Below are positions 20,901 through 32,597 of a stretch of DNA of 64,000 nt, one piece after another. This stretch comes from Ustulina deusta. Its lineage: Eukaryota > Ascomycota > Sordariomycetes > Xylariales > Xylariaceae. The stretch is taken from positions 620,001 to 684,000 of the forward strand of contig JAJNNX010000022.1 of NCBI GenBank assembly GCA_023159155.1, read 5' to 3'. The notes below the pieces were generated by a model, which was given only the letters and a program-made list of their open reading frames with translations, searched no databases and was not told where the DNA came from. Both the position numbers and the translations under genes were made by a program. How positions within the stretch are numbered: position 1 is the first letter of the stretch; each line of letters begins with the position of its first letter.

Positions 20901-23254
20901 CGCATGTGGTTGCCCAGTGTGTTTTGGAAATGACCAGCTGAGCTCTTGAGTAATGACGTGAGAGTTCTCGGTTGGTGATTCGAGACGCCAACAACAACAC
21001 GCGGGAAGGCCGGGGAGTACAGTACGGTTGGCTCCAAGTCTATCTAGTATTATTGATCGTGAGTCAGAGGGCATCACCGAGCAAGCACATGATCAAGCCA
21101 GTTTCATGGTTTGGATCGTCCAAAAATCTGCTGTATTCTAGGTACAAGACAGGCCAAAAAAAAAAAAAAAAAAAGTACAGAAATCCAGAGTGAGGAGGAA
21201 ATGGAAATAATTTGCCCGGTTTGCCCTCTCCCCTAGACCGGAGTTCAGTTAACTGAAAAAGGATCGACAAATTAGCCTCAATACTTGAACTTGCCGAGTG
21301 TGCCGTGTCTTGCCAACCGGTGGCTATTGTTAAACCCAAGTAACGGATACCTCGTGGACGTACTAGTAGTTGCCCTTTGTTTATTTGTTTATTTGCTGTT
21401 GGATATTATTCGCCTATGCACATGTACGCAGGTTGATCTTCACAACACCGGATATATTCTTTCTGGGTTGCTGGCATATGCAAGCCTACGATGATCTGCT
21501 ATGAGAGACCTATTGGATGTTGATGGAATGCCGAAGTCTTGATATCAACAACTCTATCTCTCCTTAATCATTGGATGATACCGACATACGCACGAAGGTT
21601 TGGCCTCTCAGTTTTTTTCCTTTTTTCCTCCTTTGCAGATCTCATGTCTGTGGCTCTCTAATAGGATCGGTTTACCTTGCCGATCTAACGAAGCAGCAAG
21701 CAACGTCGATTTCGGGTATCGGACGCTGCACTGCTGCTTGACTCATCACATCGATCTTGGACCAGGGTCGTTCCAATTACTCATCGGATGCGGTTTTAGC
21801 TCGGGGCTCCAGCGTAATGTCTCACTGCCCGAGCTCGAAAGGGTAGCATCTCGTCCCCTGAAACGTGGGGATAGGTAAATTATGTTGCAACCATCACGAT
21901 AGGAAGTCGGTGAGTTCGTTTGGTGCGCTTTGGGTTTCGCTACATCTTTAGCATGCATTGCGTTACCCGGGATTCGATACGTGTGGATGAATTTCGGGCT
22001 GTGCATGTCCCGTATGCAGGCAGAAGGAATATCTGGTCCAGTCTCATCACGCCGGGTAGCCTATCACCATACATTAGTCAGGCACGATGAACCAAGCGTT
22101 TTACGGAGGAGGTTCTGCGCTGGTTTTTTTCCTTTCTTTCTTTCTCGATGACTCCATATCACGGGCTTATGGCCTTATTTTTGTTTCGTCCTTTTGATCC
22201 TCCGCTTCAGCCGCATCGTTTCTTGTTCAACGTCGAATTTGCTGGCGCCGGCGTTGTCCGACCTCGTGTCTGCCTTCTTGCATTATCAATGATCTACTGT
22301 ACATGGTAGTATATTTCCAGTCTTTCAGCCAGCGTGTGAGCTTTCTCATACAAATCCCACTAACCAACCAGATTAATTCATCCGAAGACCGGTGTGAGAA
22401 ACTTCTCGGTCCCGATTTGTTCTTGTTGGCCTCCCATCCTTGGGTTGAGAGCGAGCTGAAGTCGTTGGCACAACGGAGATCGCGAGCAGATTAGTATTCC
22501 TTGCGAGGGCCCCGGATTGCCGCGCCATCGAGATGCGTCGAAACTGTCGTAATCACACCTTGGGTTACATTACTCAACGACTTTGATGCCGATACGACAT
22601 CAGTTCACATGTCCGATCCTTGATAGATAGCCCTGTGACAAATTTGAGGATTCGCTAGATGCATCACGTAATTCGATCAAATCCCGTCTACAGCGCTAGG
22701 TATCTGGATGTGAATGGATAACGCGCAGATTATGTTTTGAGCCCTGAGTCGCAAAGATAGACCCAGCTAGATTTGGTAATTTAGCTGCGCTTGGGGAGAA
22801 TCTTTTGTCTTGGGTAGTATCTAGATTGGTCTCTTGTCTTAGAAATGCTTCTCGCCTTGAAACCACGAACACGAAGTTTGTTATGCATCGACTTGTGCTA
22901 TGTTAGGAGGGAATTAGACTAAGAACTAGTTGGGATTAGAAAATGATTAGGTAATATACGCGTTCACCTTACCTACTATGTTGCATTATCTGATGGTCGC
23001 TTTAGTAATCATAGCATTACATACGCCTTGTTTGTTGAATGCTAAAGGGAAGATCTACATTTTCTCTCTATATAGAAGAGGTTTTAATTTCTAAAGTAGT
23101 AGAAAAAAAAACACCTTATGAATCAATCAAATATGCACCGACCCTTCGCCTTCTAAAATACAATAGCATGACTAGCGTAGAAGTAAATAATTTCGTTCCC
23201 TGACTAAAATTTTCTACCTTGAAAAACCGGCGTGAAAAAGCGGCTTTGTTGGGT

Positions 23255-25559
23255 TCAATATGTTTCAGCAAGTCCCGTGCCCCCAAAATCAGGCACTTCT
23301 GAATCACAATTAAAGCTGCGATTGTATGCCTGAGCGGGCAAAATGCCAGCTGCTAGGCCCTGGCGATAACTCCACTGAGGAGAGGACTCTGTATCCCAGG
23401 TCCAGTACCACCAGCCGTAGCCCTTCTCGAAGGAGGTCATTTGGGCCTCGGCAAACATCAGCAGGAACTGCTTGTAGCTGTCGCTATAGTCGCCGGAGGA
23501 GGCGTTGGCATCATCACATGAGCAACTGGCGTCAGTCGTCGGACACATAGGTGTTAGGGCTTCGGTGGACGAGTTGCCCGAGTCGTATGTGCCCGTCCAC
23601 CGGTTGCCCCAGCCAACGTTTGTCAGGTATTCGGCGCAATCTGTGTCGGCCTGAGACCACTCGGCGAACATGGTTGGACCGTACCCCGTTGATGTGTCGA
23701 GCGACTGCTCCGCCTGCTCTGTCCAGTCATCACACGCGTAGCTGATCTTCTTCTGGTGCGTGAACTTGATCAGATCGTTGTTAAAGATGACGTACTGGTG
23801 GACGTCTAGGATCAGGTCCGGGTACCCGGTCAACAAGCCTTGCCAGTTCGCGAGCCCCATGAACCCGTCCCCGAATACGACCTTCGCCCACGTAAGCCCA
23901 TTGCCACGAATTAGCTTGAACGCCTCCTCCGTCCATGATACCACGGCGCTGGCAGAAAGCTCGACCATCCGCGGCTCATTGGCGAGTCCGTAGAACATGA
24001 TAATGTTCTTGTACCGATCTTGCGCGAAGAACTTGGACAATCGGTCGTGGACGTCAAGAGATCGTTGCGCGTTTAACTCTCCATTCGTTCCATTCAACCA
24101 CCCGATCGCGCCCAGTCGCCCGCTGTGGTTCCAGCCATTCTGTGATCCAGGAAGCCCATGAAGGTCGAGATTCACACGCAACCCGTATTTTCGCGCCCAT
24201 TCTATACCACGTAGAAGATACCGCCACGATATCCGGAATAGGTACGGGTCGTCGTCGTAAGTCTGCACTGCCCAATAGCTGTAGGGAATGCGGACATGGT
24301 CAAGACCTGCATCCCGCATTTCTTTAAAAGTCTGCTCGGTGACGAAGGTGGCGTAATGTTTCTCAAGAGTGGAAGCTGTTGTCTTTGGCCCTAGGTGTTT
24401 GCATAACGTCCATTCATCCACAATACCTAGTCGGATATCGTAGTCGAAAAGAGACGGCGTAATGAAGGGCTCCAACGAAAGCCAACCGCCGAGATTGACC
24501 CCGCGTGCCGGCTTTGTAGCGTAATCGCCCCAGGCTTTATTAAGTGCCGGGACTTGTTTGTTTGCTGCCGCAGAATCGTCCCAGTCCGTAAACAGTCCCA
24601 TGACTGGGAGGTCACCGACTGTCTCGTTTGTATACGTGACATTAAGGTCAGTGGTATCATACCACGTGAAGGGGTCGAGATACGATCCTCGAGCGGCCGT
24701 TGGTACGCTATCTGGATCGACGTTGCCGATACCCGACCCTTTGGATGCCTTGGAAGTGTTCTTCTTACTCACAACAACAGCGACAACTATGATGATGATG
24801 ATGACGATGAGGCCAACTCCCGCTATGATCCCTGTGTATACAATCAGTGCCCGGAAGTCTAGAACGTGGAGATGTCAACTAACATTTCTTCTTCTTCCTG
24901 TTCCATCTCGGGGGTTTGTAGTGCGTCGATTTCTCATGCTCTATACTGTTGTAGCTGCTATGTTTACTCCCGACACCGCCTCGTATTTCGGGGGTTGATC
25001 TGCCTTCTTCGACAATAGCACCACTAACGATTCTTTTTTTCTTCCTTCTATGACGCTTTATTTCCTGTTCTACATTGTCGGATTCTTCGTAATCGTCGTC
25101 GAAGTCTGGCTGTGCGTATGCGCGGGTTCGTCTTGGGCGTCTTGGTGACTCCGGTTCTCTCTCTGACTCGGAATATTCGTTCTGCCGTCGTCTCGTTTTC
25201 CTTGGAGAATCATGCTCCCTGTCCGGATTTCTTGCTTCATACGTCCTCGCCCGCTCTCTGCGCGGCGATTCATATTCTGTGTCGACAATCTCGTATTCAT
25301 GTCGTCGCGGTTGGTCTTTCCTTCGCTTTCGTTCAGGCTTTCGGGTTTGTGACGGCTCTGGAATGTGGCCCCTGGCATTCATTTCGTTCAGCTCTGCTAG
25401 AGCATTTATGGAAAGTGTGTGTTTTGGCCGGCTGCCCGACCCTTCCGAGGCAGATGCAGTGCCATGGTCTCCGGGTTTTCGTCTCTCATGGCGTTTCCTA
25501 TGTGTGTCGGATTCTCGACGGCGATGCTCTCTCGGGCCACGATCGTCGGGTCGCGTCAT
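23255..25559 (-). CDS. exgD: Membrane-anchored exo-beta-1,3-glucanase (GH5, exgD type)
   Basis: Two exons (25559-24884 and 24831-23255; GTTAGT/CAG intron) give 750 residues. The first ~225 residues are a highly charged cytosolic tail rich in Arg, Glu and Ser. One transmembrane segment follows immediately (I-I-A-G-V-G-L-I-V then Ile and Val runs), so it is a type II membrane protein. The extracellular part is a GH5 exoglucanase: R-G-V-N-L-G-G-W-L-S-L-E-P, H-V-R-I-P-Y-S-Y-W, L-D-L-H-G-L-P-G-S-Q-N-G, the acid/base Glu in A-N-E-P, and the nucleophile Glu in F-A-E-W-S. It trims beta-1,3-glucan ends in cell-wall remodelling. It is divergent from the E1-beta gene, with 431 bp between start codons. 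Confidence 0.93.
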
Positions 25560-25990
25560 GGTGAGAGGAATATGAATTAACAAGCGATTTGACCGTCACC
25601 GGGAAGGCCCTCGGAGGGTTGCAAGAAGTGCGGGCCGCGTGATCTATTTCTGGAAGGAATCTAAAGAGGATTGCTTGGCAACTGCATTCAACGAGCGGGA
25701 ACTTGCAGGTTGCATTACTATGGCAGGTGCATCAATAGTCAGGTTTGTTGACCGGGAAACAATCTGGCCCAGCTTCCTATCAGCCAGGAGGTTGGGACCC
25801 GCACGGCTCTTAGCGGGGTTGATAGGCCGTCGGCCTCGTCAAACCGAATGCCGCAACTAAGCGAGCTTCCCCGGAGATGACGATGAGGGACTCTGCTCCC
25901 ATCCTCGTGGGCTGTTCTCCTTCCTGCAACCTTTTCATTTGAATGAACAGCTAATGGCGGGGATTTCCTGCCAGAAAAGCCACGTTCAAA
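25560..25990. promoter_or_regulatory. Shared divergent promoter region, exgD / E1 beta
   Basis: These 431 bp separate two start codons pointing away from each other. Both genes must draw their core promoters from it. I see no canonical TATA box. A C/T-rich stretch (TTCTCCTTCCTGC, 25915-25927) lies near the E1-beta start. Confidence 0.5.
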
Positions 25991-27256
25991 ATGAAGAACA
26001 GCCTTTCGCTTCGCCGACTGAACAGGACGCTGGCGTCATTGTCTTCCCAGCCCTCGAGAGGAGCGATTCTCTGTAGCCGACCCTATTCGACACACCCGCC
26101 AAACGCACGACTCAATGTCCCAACCGATTACTCTACGACGCCTTTATTAGCACATAGCCCGCAGACGGCACTGAGTACTTCGGAACTACCGCCCGAGGTT
26201 AAGAATGGCACGACGAAGCGGATGAACCTCTTCCAGGCGATTAACGACGCCTTGGCCACTGCGCTTGTAGAGGACGAGAACGTGCTGATCTTTGGTGAGG
26301 ATGTCGCCTTTGGCGGTGTCTTTCGCTGTACCATGAAACTCGCAGAAAATTTCGGGACAGAGCGCGTGTTTAATACGCCGCTCACAGAGCAAGGCATTAT
26401 GGGCTTCGGCATTGGTCTGGCCGCTGAGGGTATGCGCCCGATTGCTGAGATCCAGTTTGCAGACTATGTCTTCCCCGCGTTCGACCAACTCGTAAACGAG
26501 GCGGCCAAATACAGATACCGTGAAGGAAAGACGGGGCGGAGTGCAGGTGGCTTGACGGTTAGAATGCCCTGTGGTGGCGTTGGACACGGAGCTTTATACC
26601 ACTCCCAATCGCCCGAGAGTCTCTTCACACATATACCTGGCTTAAGGGTCATCATGCCTAGGTCACCACTGCAAGCAAAAGGTTTATTATTGTCTGCCAT
26701 CCGAAGCAACGACCCGTGCATCTTTATGGAGCCCAAAATCTTATACCGGGCAGCGGTAGAGCAAGTACCCACCAGCCCATACACTTTACCACTCTCGAAG
26801 GCCGAGGTACTAAAGCAAGGACAAAACGTGACTATCATATCCTATGGGCAGCCCTTATATACTTGCCATGCGGCTCTCCTAAAAGCAGAGCAAGATCTGG
26901 GCATCTCTGTCGAGCTCATCGATCTGCGAACAGTATATCCTTGGGATAGGGAAACCGTATTTCAGAGTGTCCGTAAGACAGGGAGGTGCATGGTTGTGCA
27001 CGAATCCATGATCAACGCTGGTATCGGAGCCGAGGTCTCGGCGGCCATCCAAGGAGACGCGGAAACGTTTCTGCGGCTTGAGGCACCCGTGACTCGGGTC
27101 GCGGGTTGGAGTATACATATGCCATTGATGTTTGAAAAGTTCAACATTCCTGATGTTGCCAGTAAGTAACAGCGGAACCCGAGCCAAAAAATATTCTAGC
27201 TCGACTGACGGCGTGTAGGGATTTATGACGGCATTAAGAATTTAGTAGAATATTAA
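25991..27256 (+). CDS. Branched-chain 2-oxo acid dehydrogenase E1 beta subunit, mitochondrial
   Basis: Exon 1 is 25991-27161 and exon 2 is 27219-27256 (GTAAGT/TAG), giving 402 residues. An Arg/Ser-rich leader of about 50 residues is a mitochondrial presequence. The body is the transketolase-like E1 beta fold: G-E-D-V-A-F-G-G-V-F-R, N-T-P-L-T-E-Q-G-I-M-G-F-G, A-E-I-Q-F-A-D-Y-V-F-P-A-F-D-Q, G-G-V-G-H-G-A-L-Y-H-S-Q-S, and I-D-L-R-T-V-Y-P-W-D. These match the branched-chain enzyme rather than pyruvate dehydrogenase (GGVFRCT, YHSQSPE). With E1 alpha it decarboxylates oxo acids from Leu, Ile and Val. The tiny last exon encodes R-I-Y-D-G-I-K-N-L-V-E-Y, as expected at the family's C-terminus. Confidence 0.95.
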
Positions 27257-27871
27257 ATCGGAATAGTAAAGTTGTGCTATGGGAGGCGTCTTCATGCATG
27301 TCTAAACAAGAGTTGGATTGTTCAGTTCAAATGGGATCGGACTCTGCCTCGTCGCGAACTGGATGGCAGAATTACATATCGAATTGCATACCTTCGCCTA
27401 AGAAGGCGTTTCGTTCTATACTCTGTGAAACGATATAATAATAAGCATTCATGAGAATTGTGTGATATAGGTACGCCACAAAGAGAAAAAAGACTAAGAG
27501 GAAGATGAAGACAGATGAGGTAAAGAACAAGGCGCATGAAGCAGCAGTTACCTACTTAAACCAAGTATGTAACCGAGCTGAGGTGGATAGGCGACCGTAG
27601 GTTAGATCAGGTACCAGCTTCTGGTCATGGTTCAACTTGGAGTTAGGTACCTAGATACATGCGGGGTCTCCACCGGAGATTGTGGATTTGGATTGGGTTG
27701 CAAGCTGCCCACCTTTGCCCCGCGCTCTGTTGTTTCAGTAAATAAGTACCTACATGACGACCTTCACGCACCTCTGACACGGATTTGGGCATTCGAACCT
27801 CGTTGAGCACCGCCCGTCGCGAGTTATCCGCCTATCCTCGACTGTAGCCTTGTCGAGAGTTCCGACCTAAG
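27257..27871. other. Intergenic, no gene seen
   Basis: About 0.6 kb between the E1-beta and capping-protein genes. It contains TAGGTACCTAG-type motifs near 27645 but no convincing frame. Confidence 0.5.
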
Positions 27872-28983
27872 ATGGCCTCCTCGCTAGCCACTATTGCGTC
27901 CTTTGTGGAGGGCGCACCCCCAGGAGAGGTAGGAAATAGCTTGCGCTACTGGCACCGAACCTTTGTGGAAGCCGAAAACTAAACAGGAACCAGTTAGCAG
28001 ATGTGATCAATGGTATGCGCATACCCCGAGCGACATCAAAACCCCGACCGTCCCTCACGCATTCTCGCAGACATCAAGACTTTGACCGTCAATGAACCCG
28101 AACTGGTCTCCGAACTTGGACCTGCGTTCGAGAAATACAACGAAGAGCAATTTGTCACCACCAAGCTGCCTGGTAGTAGCCAGCAGGTCGTCATAAGTTC
28201 CCACAACTCCCTCGGCGATGGCCGATATTTCGATGTCGAGAGCTCATCAAGCTTTGCCTTCGATCATGCTACACAGGTTTGACCAAGCCGACCACGTCCT
28301 TGGTTCTTGATAATAACATCCTAGCAGAAAGCGAGTGGGGTCCAGAGCTACGTTTTAGACGGTGGACAGGCGGATTTAGTGTATGTGGTGGCTGGGTTAC
28401 GAGATGGTTGGTGTTGGGGAAATTGACTGTTGATTAGGAAATCAACCCTGAAGAGCTTATCAGCATACGTCCAGGAGCACTACCCCAATGCCTCGTACGG
28501 CGTCTATCCCACCGAAAACGATACGAAGGTTGCCGTTGTCATCGTGGCGAACAAGTACAGCCCGAACAACTTCTGGTATGACCGCAAGACCGCGAGGCTA
28601 GATTCCAGGTTGTAGCTGACAGTAGATGAACTAGGAACGGACGGTGGCGATCCCTATACATTTTTGATCCTTCTTCAGGGAGCCTCGAGGGCAGCATCAA
28701 AGTTGACGTGCACTACTACGAGGATGGCAACGTGCGACTATTGACCAACAAGCCTGTTACCGGTTCCGTATCTTCCGACACAGGCGCGGGCATCTGCAAA
28801 GAAATTGCGACAGGCGAGAAGAAGTACCAAGAAGAGCTGAACAGGGGGTTCACAAGCCTTAGTGAAGGTGCGTTTAAGAGCCTGCGCAGACAGCTTCCCG
28901 TAACGAGACAAAAGATCGAATGGGACAAGGTGGCTAGCTATCGGGTAGGGCAAGATATCGGGGGAGGTAGCTCGAGAAGATGA
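27872..28983 (+). CDS. cap1: F-actin capping protein subunit alpha
   Basis: Six exons (27872-27928, 27994-28012, 28071-28276, 28328-28380, 28438-28575, 28635-28983) join in frame to 273 residues, the usual length. The second exon is only 19 bp and encodes L-A-D-V-I-N. Family landmarks are F-V-E-G-A-P-P-G-E at the start, Y-V-L-D-G-G-Q-A-D near the middle, F-W-N-G-R-W-R-S-L-Y-I-F-D, K-V-D-V-H-Y-Y-E-D-G-N-V and the C-terminal tentacle region (L-R-R-Q-L-P-V-T-R-Q-K-I-E-W-D). With the beta subunit it caps the barbed ends of actin filaments at cortical patches. Confidence 0.94.
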
Positions 28984-30122
28984 GTTGATGAGCGAGCGAC
29001 CGCCACTATCATCTATGTGCTTGACAGATAGGGCTACTGTGAATAATAGGACCATGTGCCAGACGATAGATGAAGGTTATTGACCTCGGGAGTCCCCTAA
29101 TTACTTCATCTCATGAGCCGGAGTGTTTGGCTTACACACGGAGTACAGATGAGCAGAGATCCGGGTGGATGGAACATAGGCTCGTGGGCTGTTTACTTGT
29201 ACTTATGTAGTATTCGAAGGTGATTCAATGCAGACGTAGCTACGAACCGAGGAACCGCAAGATTCGAATTTCTCCACGATCGGTTGAAGGCGGTCCTGGA
29301 CCGTGGAGGGGGATCTGATCACTAACTTACAGTGTCGCTGCCACGGTGGTAGTTCTGTAGGCCGAGTTAGGAGTTCGGAGGGGTAAACTCAGCACGCCAT
29401 CTTCATACAGCTCGTATATAAGTCGGAATCTTCGACGCTGTCATCCAAGGTTGCTTGCTTACTGTATTACCTTTACGTAATGCCCTATTCTCAACTGAAG
29501 GCAGAATAACTAAAGACCGAATAACAGGAATGAGATAAAAGATACCTGCTTATAAAGGATATGTGTAAGGGTCCAGGGAGTTCGGGCTCGGGGTGTCGGG
29601 GGGGGGGGGGGGGGGGTGATCGGGGGTTACCATTTTAGCCCGTCCCCGAAGCAGAGCCGAAGGTTGATAGGTGTAGATCTCTTGCAGTATCTCCAAGTAC
29701 TGTCGTTGAAGAGTGCAATTACGCCGCTTCTGATTGGCTGCATTGCATCAGGCCACCTTAAGATTGGGTGCTTCCTGGTGCCGCGCTAGCACCTCACTGG
29801 CTCTGCACAGCGATCCATCGGGATAGCGGGTTTTTTCTCTACCTTTTTGAACGTGGAAAGAACAATTTGGAACCCGGCAGCCCCCCAATGCCGACCGACC
29901 TATGCCTGTGAGATAGACTAACGGCTGACCGACTATCAACTCGTTCGCTGCATCCAATCTCGGTCTCACCATCAGACACCGTAGAAGCCACAGTATCTTG
30001 CTTTCTCTCTCTTCCCTTCCCCCAATCCAACCTCGCTCATTCCTCACTGCCGCGTCCTTCTCCCCGCGATTGATATAGAATCTTTGTGCTGGTCGAGACT
30101 GTCTCTTCCCCTAATCGCCAAA
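28984..30122. other. Intergenic with a 19-G tract
   Basis: Spacer and cytochrome b5 5' leader. It contains an uninterrupted run of 19 G (29598-29616) and C/T-rich sequence (30000-30070) just before the cytochrome b5 start. No protein gene is supported. Confidence 0.5.
29598..29616 (+). repeat. Poly-G tract (19 G)
   Basis: An uninterrupted G homopolymer followed shortly by GGGGG at 29622. It can fold as a G-quadruplex; its exact length may be affected by sequencing slippage. Confidence 0.9.
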
Positions 30123-30745
30123 ATGTCCGTCAAGGAATTCACCTACCAAGATGTTGCCGAGCACAACACCAAGAAGGACCTCTACATTGTTATCCACGAT
30201 AAGGTCTACGATACTACCAAATTCATCGATGAGCATCCGTAAGTCCATTGCGTCGGTCCATTGCCTCTCGCCCGTGTCTCCAGGACTTCCCCGCAAGCCC
30301 CGGCGAGATCCTGGCTTTATCATTGGGTTCCCCATTTGGCTGACCGTGGCATTCGTCTACAGCGGCGGTGAAGAGGTCCTGCTAGATGTCGGTGGTCAGG
30401 ATGCGACCGAGGCTTTCGAGGATGTCGGACACAGTGACGAGGCCCGGGAAACCCTCGAGAAATTCTACGTCGGCAGCGTGAAGCGCAAGGTAAGTCGCTA
30501 TTTCCGAGCATCCCCCGACCATCCGCCCATCTCGGTCGTCTCCGCTTGTCACTCTACCTGGGCACTGACGAATGCCATTTCAGCCTGGCGATCCCACCCC
30601 CAAGGCTACTGCCTCGGCCGTCGCTCCTCCCGCCGATACAAGCGGTGCCGGTTTGGGCACTGCGCTGTACGCCTTCGTCTTCGTCGGCGGTCTTGCCGCC
30701 TACTTTGGCTACCAATACCTGCAAAGCCAGGAAGCCAAGGCATAA
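30123..30745 (+). CDS. Cytochrome b5, tail-anchored
   Basis: Three exons (30123-30238, 30363-30489, 30584-30745) join in frame to 134 residues. The cytochrome b5 heme-binding domain covers residues 1-80: [25 protein letters not shown], then D-E-H-P-G-G-E-E with the first axial His. The second axial His is in [10 protein letters not shown] Pro/Ala/Thr linker and one C-terminal membrane segment (about residues 105-127, [14 protein letters not shown]) anchor it in the ER membrane facing the cytosol. It passes electrons to fatty-acid desaturases, sterol enzymes and P450s. Intron 1 splits the H-P-G-G motif. Confidence 0.95.
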
Positions 30746-31682
30746 GAGAATACCGAGTGCCCTCTTTCACGATCGATTATTGGAATGACTGGTATAGCCA
30801 AGGAGTAAAAGGAAAGGGTTCCTCCAAGAGGAGACGCATGTCAGACCATGCGGTTTATATGGTGGCGATATGTTTTTTCAACCCACGCATAGCTTCTACC
30901 AACTTTTAATAGATCCGATCGCATGCATGGTTTGGCCTCGGTGCCATTTCCAATTAGATCTACCCTCGGAGAATAAACTAGGATTTGCCTTCTCGAGGAT
31001 AGAGGTTTTATAGAAAACAGCATCAGCCGTGCCAATTCCATTTATCCCTGAGCCGACATGTGCAAATTCGTTAATTGGTTAGGAAGTGACACAAGTTCCG
31101 GGTATGTGTCTCCTTTTAAATAGTGATATGCAGATGAAACGGGTATTTTATAAATTTCGTTAATCGGAAATGTACGCATGACAGCATGAGACCAAAACGG
31201 GGGTTCCTCAACCCCTTCAGAATATTGGTCCCTGGTCATCTAGGTATGTTATGGCCCAGCTCATCTGCTCTCTATGAGAGGGGTTGTAGATAAGACATAG
31301 TGGGCACATCCGATGGCACCATGATTCTGGTCCCTGGTCAATTCCTCCGAAATCAGGAACAGGTAGACTAGACCAGATCCGAACCTTGAACAATCTACTA
31401 GTACTTTCTAGTACCTATCTAGTCTACATATTGATAGGTGGGAGTTCCCAAGCCACACTTACCCCGCCACAAACGCCCCCTCCCCACAGTCTGTGCGGTA
31501 GTCCAGGTAACCCACAATTTTCATTTGCCGGTCGACTGGAGTGGATATACCTGTACCTAGATACCTGACTAAACCCTTTCAGCCTTGTGCGCAGATACGT
31601 CAATCCTCTCTCTTTCATCATCCGTCTCCTGACGAGATTGATCACCGACATCTCGGCATCCATCGCTCAACGACCTACCACA
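30746..31682. other. Intergenic and TFIIE beta 5' leader
   Basis: Spacer of about 0.9 kb. It contains short tandem CTAGTA/CTAGTACCTA motifs (31393-31425) and C/T-rich leader sequence. No gene is supported. Confidence 0.45.
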
Positions 31683-32597
31683 ATGTCTTCTTTGGCGCCG
31701 ACGAAGTTCAACAACAACGGCAAGCGACTGGCGCCGCCATCGCCATCGGCCGGCTCCAACGCGTCGCCCACCAAGTCCGATGGCACGCCCGCCTCATCGA
31801 AACGCCAGAAGCGCGACAATGTCAGCAGCATCAGGGACCGCGCATCCCCCACGCCCACGCCCGCGGCGGCCGCCGCCGCTGCGAAGGCGACGGATTTCGG
31901 CACTCACATGATGACACAGCTGACCTACGTGGTTGACTTTCTCAAGGCGAAGCGCGCACCCAAGACGCTGCAGGAAGTGTTGGACCACTTGACGCTGCAC
32001 AACCTGCCCGAGCAGCAGCAGAGGGTCTTCGTGGGCCTCATGCACAAGCATTCGCGCATCGACCACATACCCGCGCCGAGGACGGCCAAGGGCGCCGCCG
32101 CCGACCAACAGCCCGCCTGGCGCGGTGGAAAATACCAGTTCAAAGCCAAGATCCCGGGCGTCCACAACAAAATCACACTACTCCAGCATCTGCAGCACAA
32201 GACGGACGCATCATCGCTGAGCGTCAAGGATCTGAAGGACGGCTGGCCAGACTGCGACCAAGCGATCACGGAGTTGGAGAACGAGCACAAGATCCTCGTG
32301 GTCCGCACAAAAAAGGACAATCACGCCAAATTCGTGTGGCTCGACGACCCCCGCCTATCTCACGCCGTCGATCCCGAGTTCCTGAATATGTGGCACCGGA
32401 TCGAGCTGCCCGCGCCGGATGATATGGTGCGCAAGCTCCTGGCCCTTGGTCAGAAGCCGGCCAGCGAGGCCCCCCAGAACAATGGGAAGGCTCCGACAAA
32501 GGCCGCAAAGAAGAGAAAGACTACGCGTCCACCGAAACACCAGAGCAACGCACACATGGCTCACTTGCTCAAGGATTACTCGCATATGAAGCGGTAG
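31683..32597 (+). CDS. tfa2: Transcription initiation factor IIE subunit beta
   Basis: A single exon of 304 residues from the ATG at 31683 (the frame is open further upstream, but that part is C/T-rich leader). The N-terminus is Ser/Pro/Lys-rich and disordered, with an Ala run near residue 65. The core has the two winged-helix domains of TFIIE beta: residues ~75-145 (T-Q-L-T-Y-V-V-D-F-L-K ... T-L-Q-E-V-L-D-H-L) and ~150-215 (Y-Q-F-K-A-K-I-P-G-V-H-N-K ... L-K-D-G-W-P-D-C). V-D-P-E-F-L-N-M-W-H-R-I-E-L-P follows, and a basic C-terminal tail ends the protein. It recruits TFIIH to RNA polymerase II at promoters. Confidence 0.93.
   Translation: MSSLAPTKFNNNGKRLAPPSPSAGSNASPTKSDGTPASSKRQKRDNVSSIRDRASPTPTPAAAAAAAKATDFGTHMMTQLTYVVDFLKAKRAPKTLQEVLDHLTLHNLPEQQQRVFVGLMHKHSRIDHIPAPRTAKGAAADQQPAWRGGKYQFKAKIPGVHNKITLLQHLQHKTDASSLSVKDLKDGWPDCDQAITELENEHKILVVRTKKDNHAKFVWLDDPRLSHAVDPEFLNMWHRIELPAPDDMVRKLLALGQKPASEAPQNNGKAPTKAAKKRKTTRPPKHQSNAHMAHLLKDYSHMKR

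Larger units (their letters stand above)
15094..23254. other. 8.2 kb gene desert upstream of acuK-type gene
   Basis: No frame here looks like protein. The longest (15432-15839 plus, 135 codons; 18364-18858 plus, 164 codons) are low-complexity or have no family resemblance. Contents I can support are an 11 x 11 bp minisatellite (16073-16193), a perfect 12-bp inverted repeat (17953-17984), T-rich tracts (18730-18860), an A-tract (21156-21173), and CTTG microsatellite pieces near 18365. It lies between two minus-strand genes: upstream of acuK and downstream of exgD. It may contain a long 5' leader or regulatory DNA for acuK. Confidence 0.5.
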
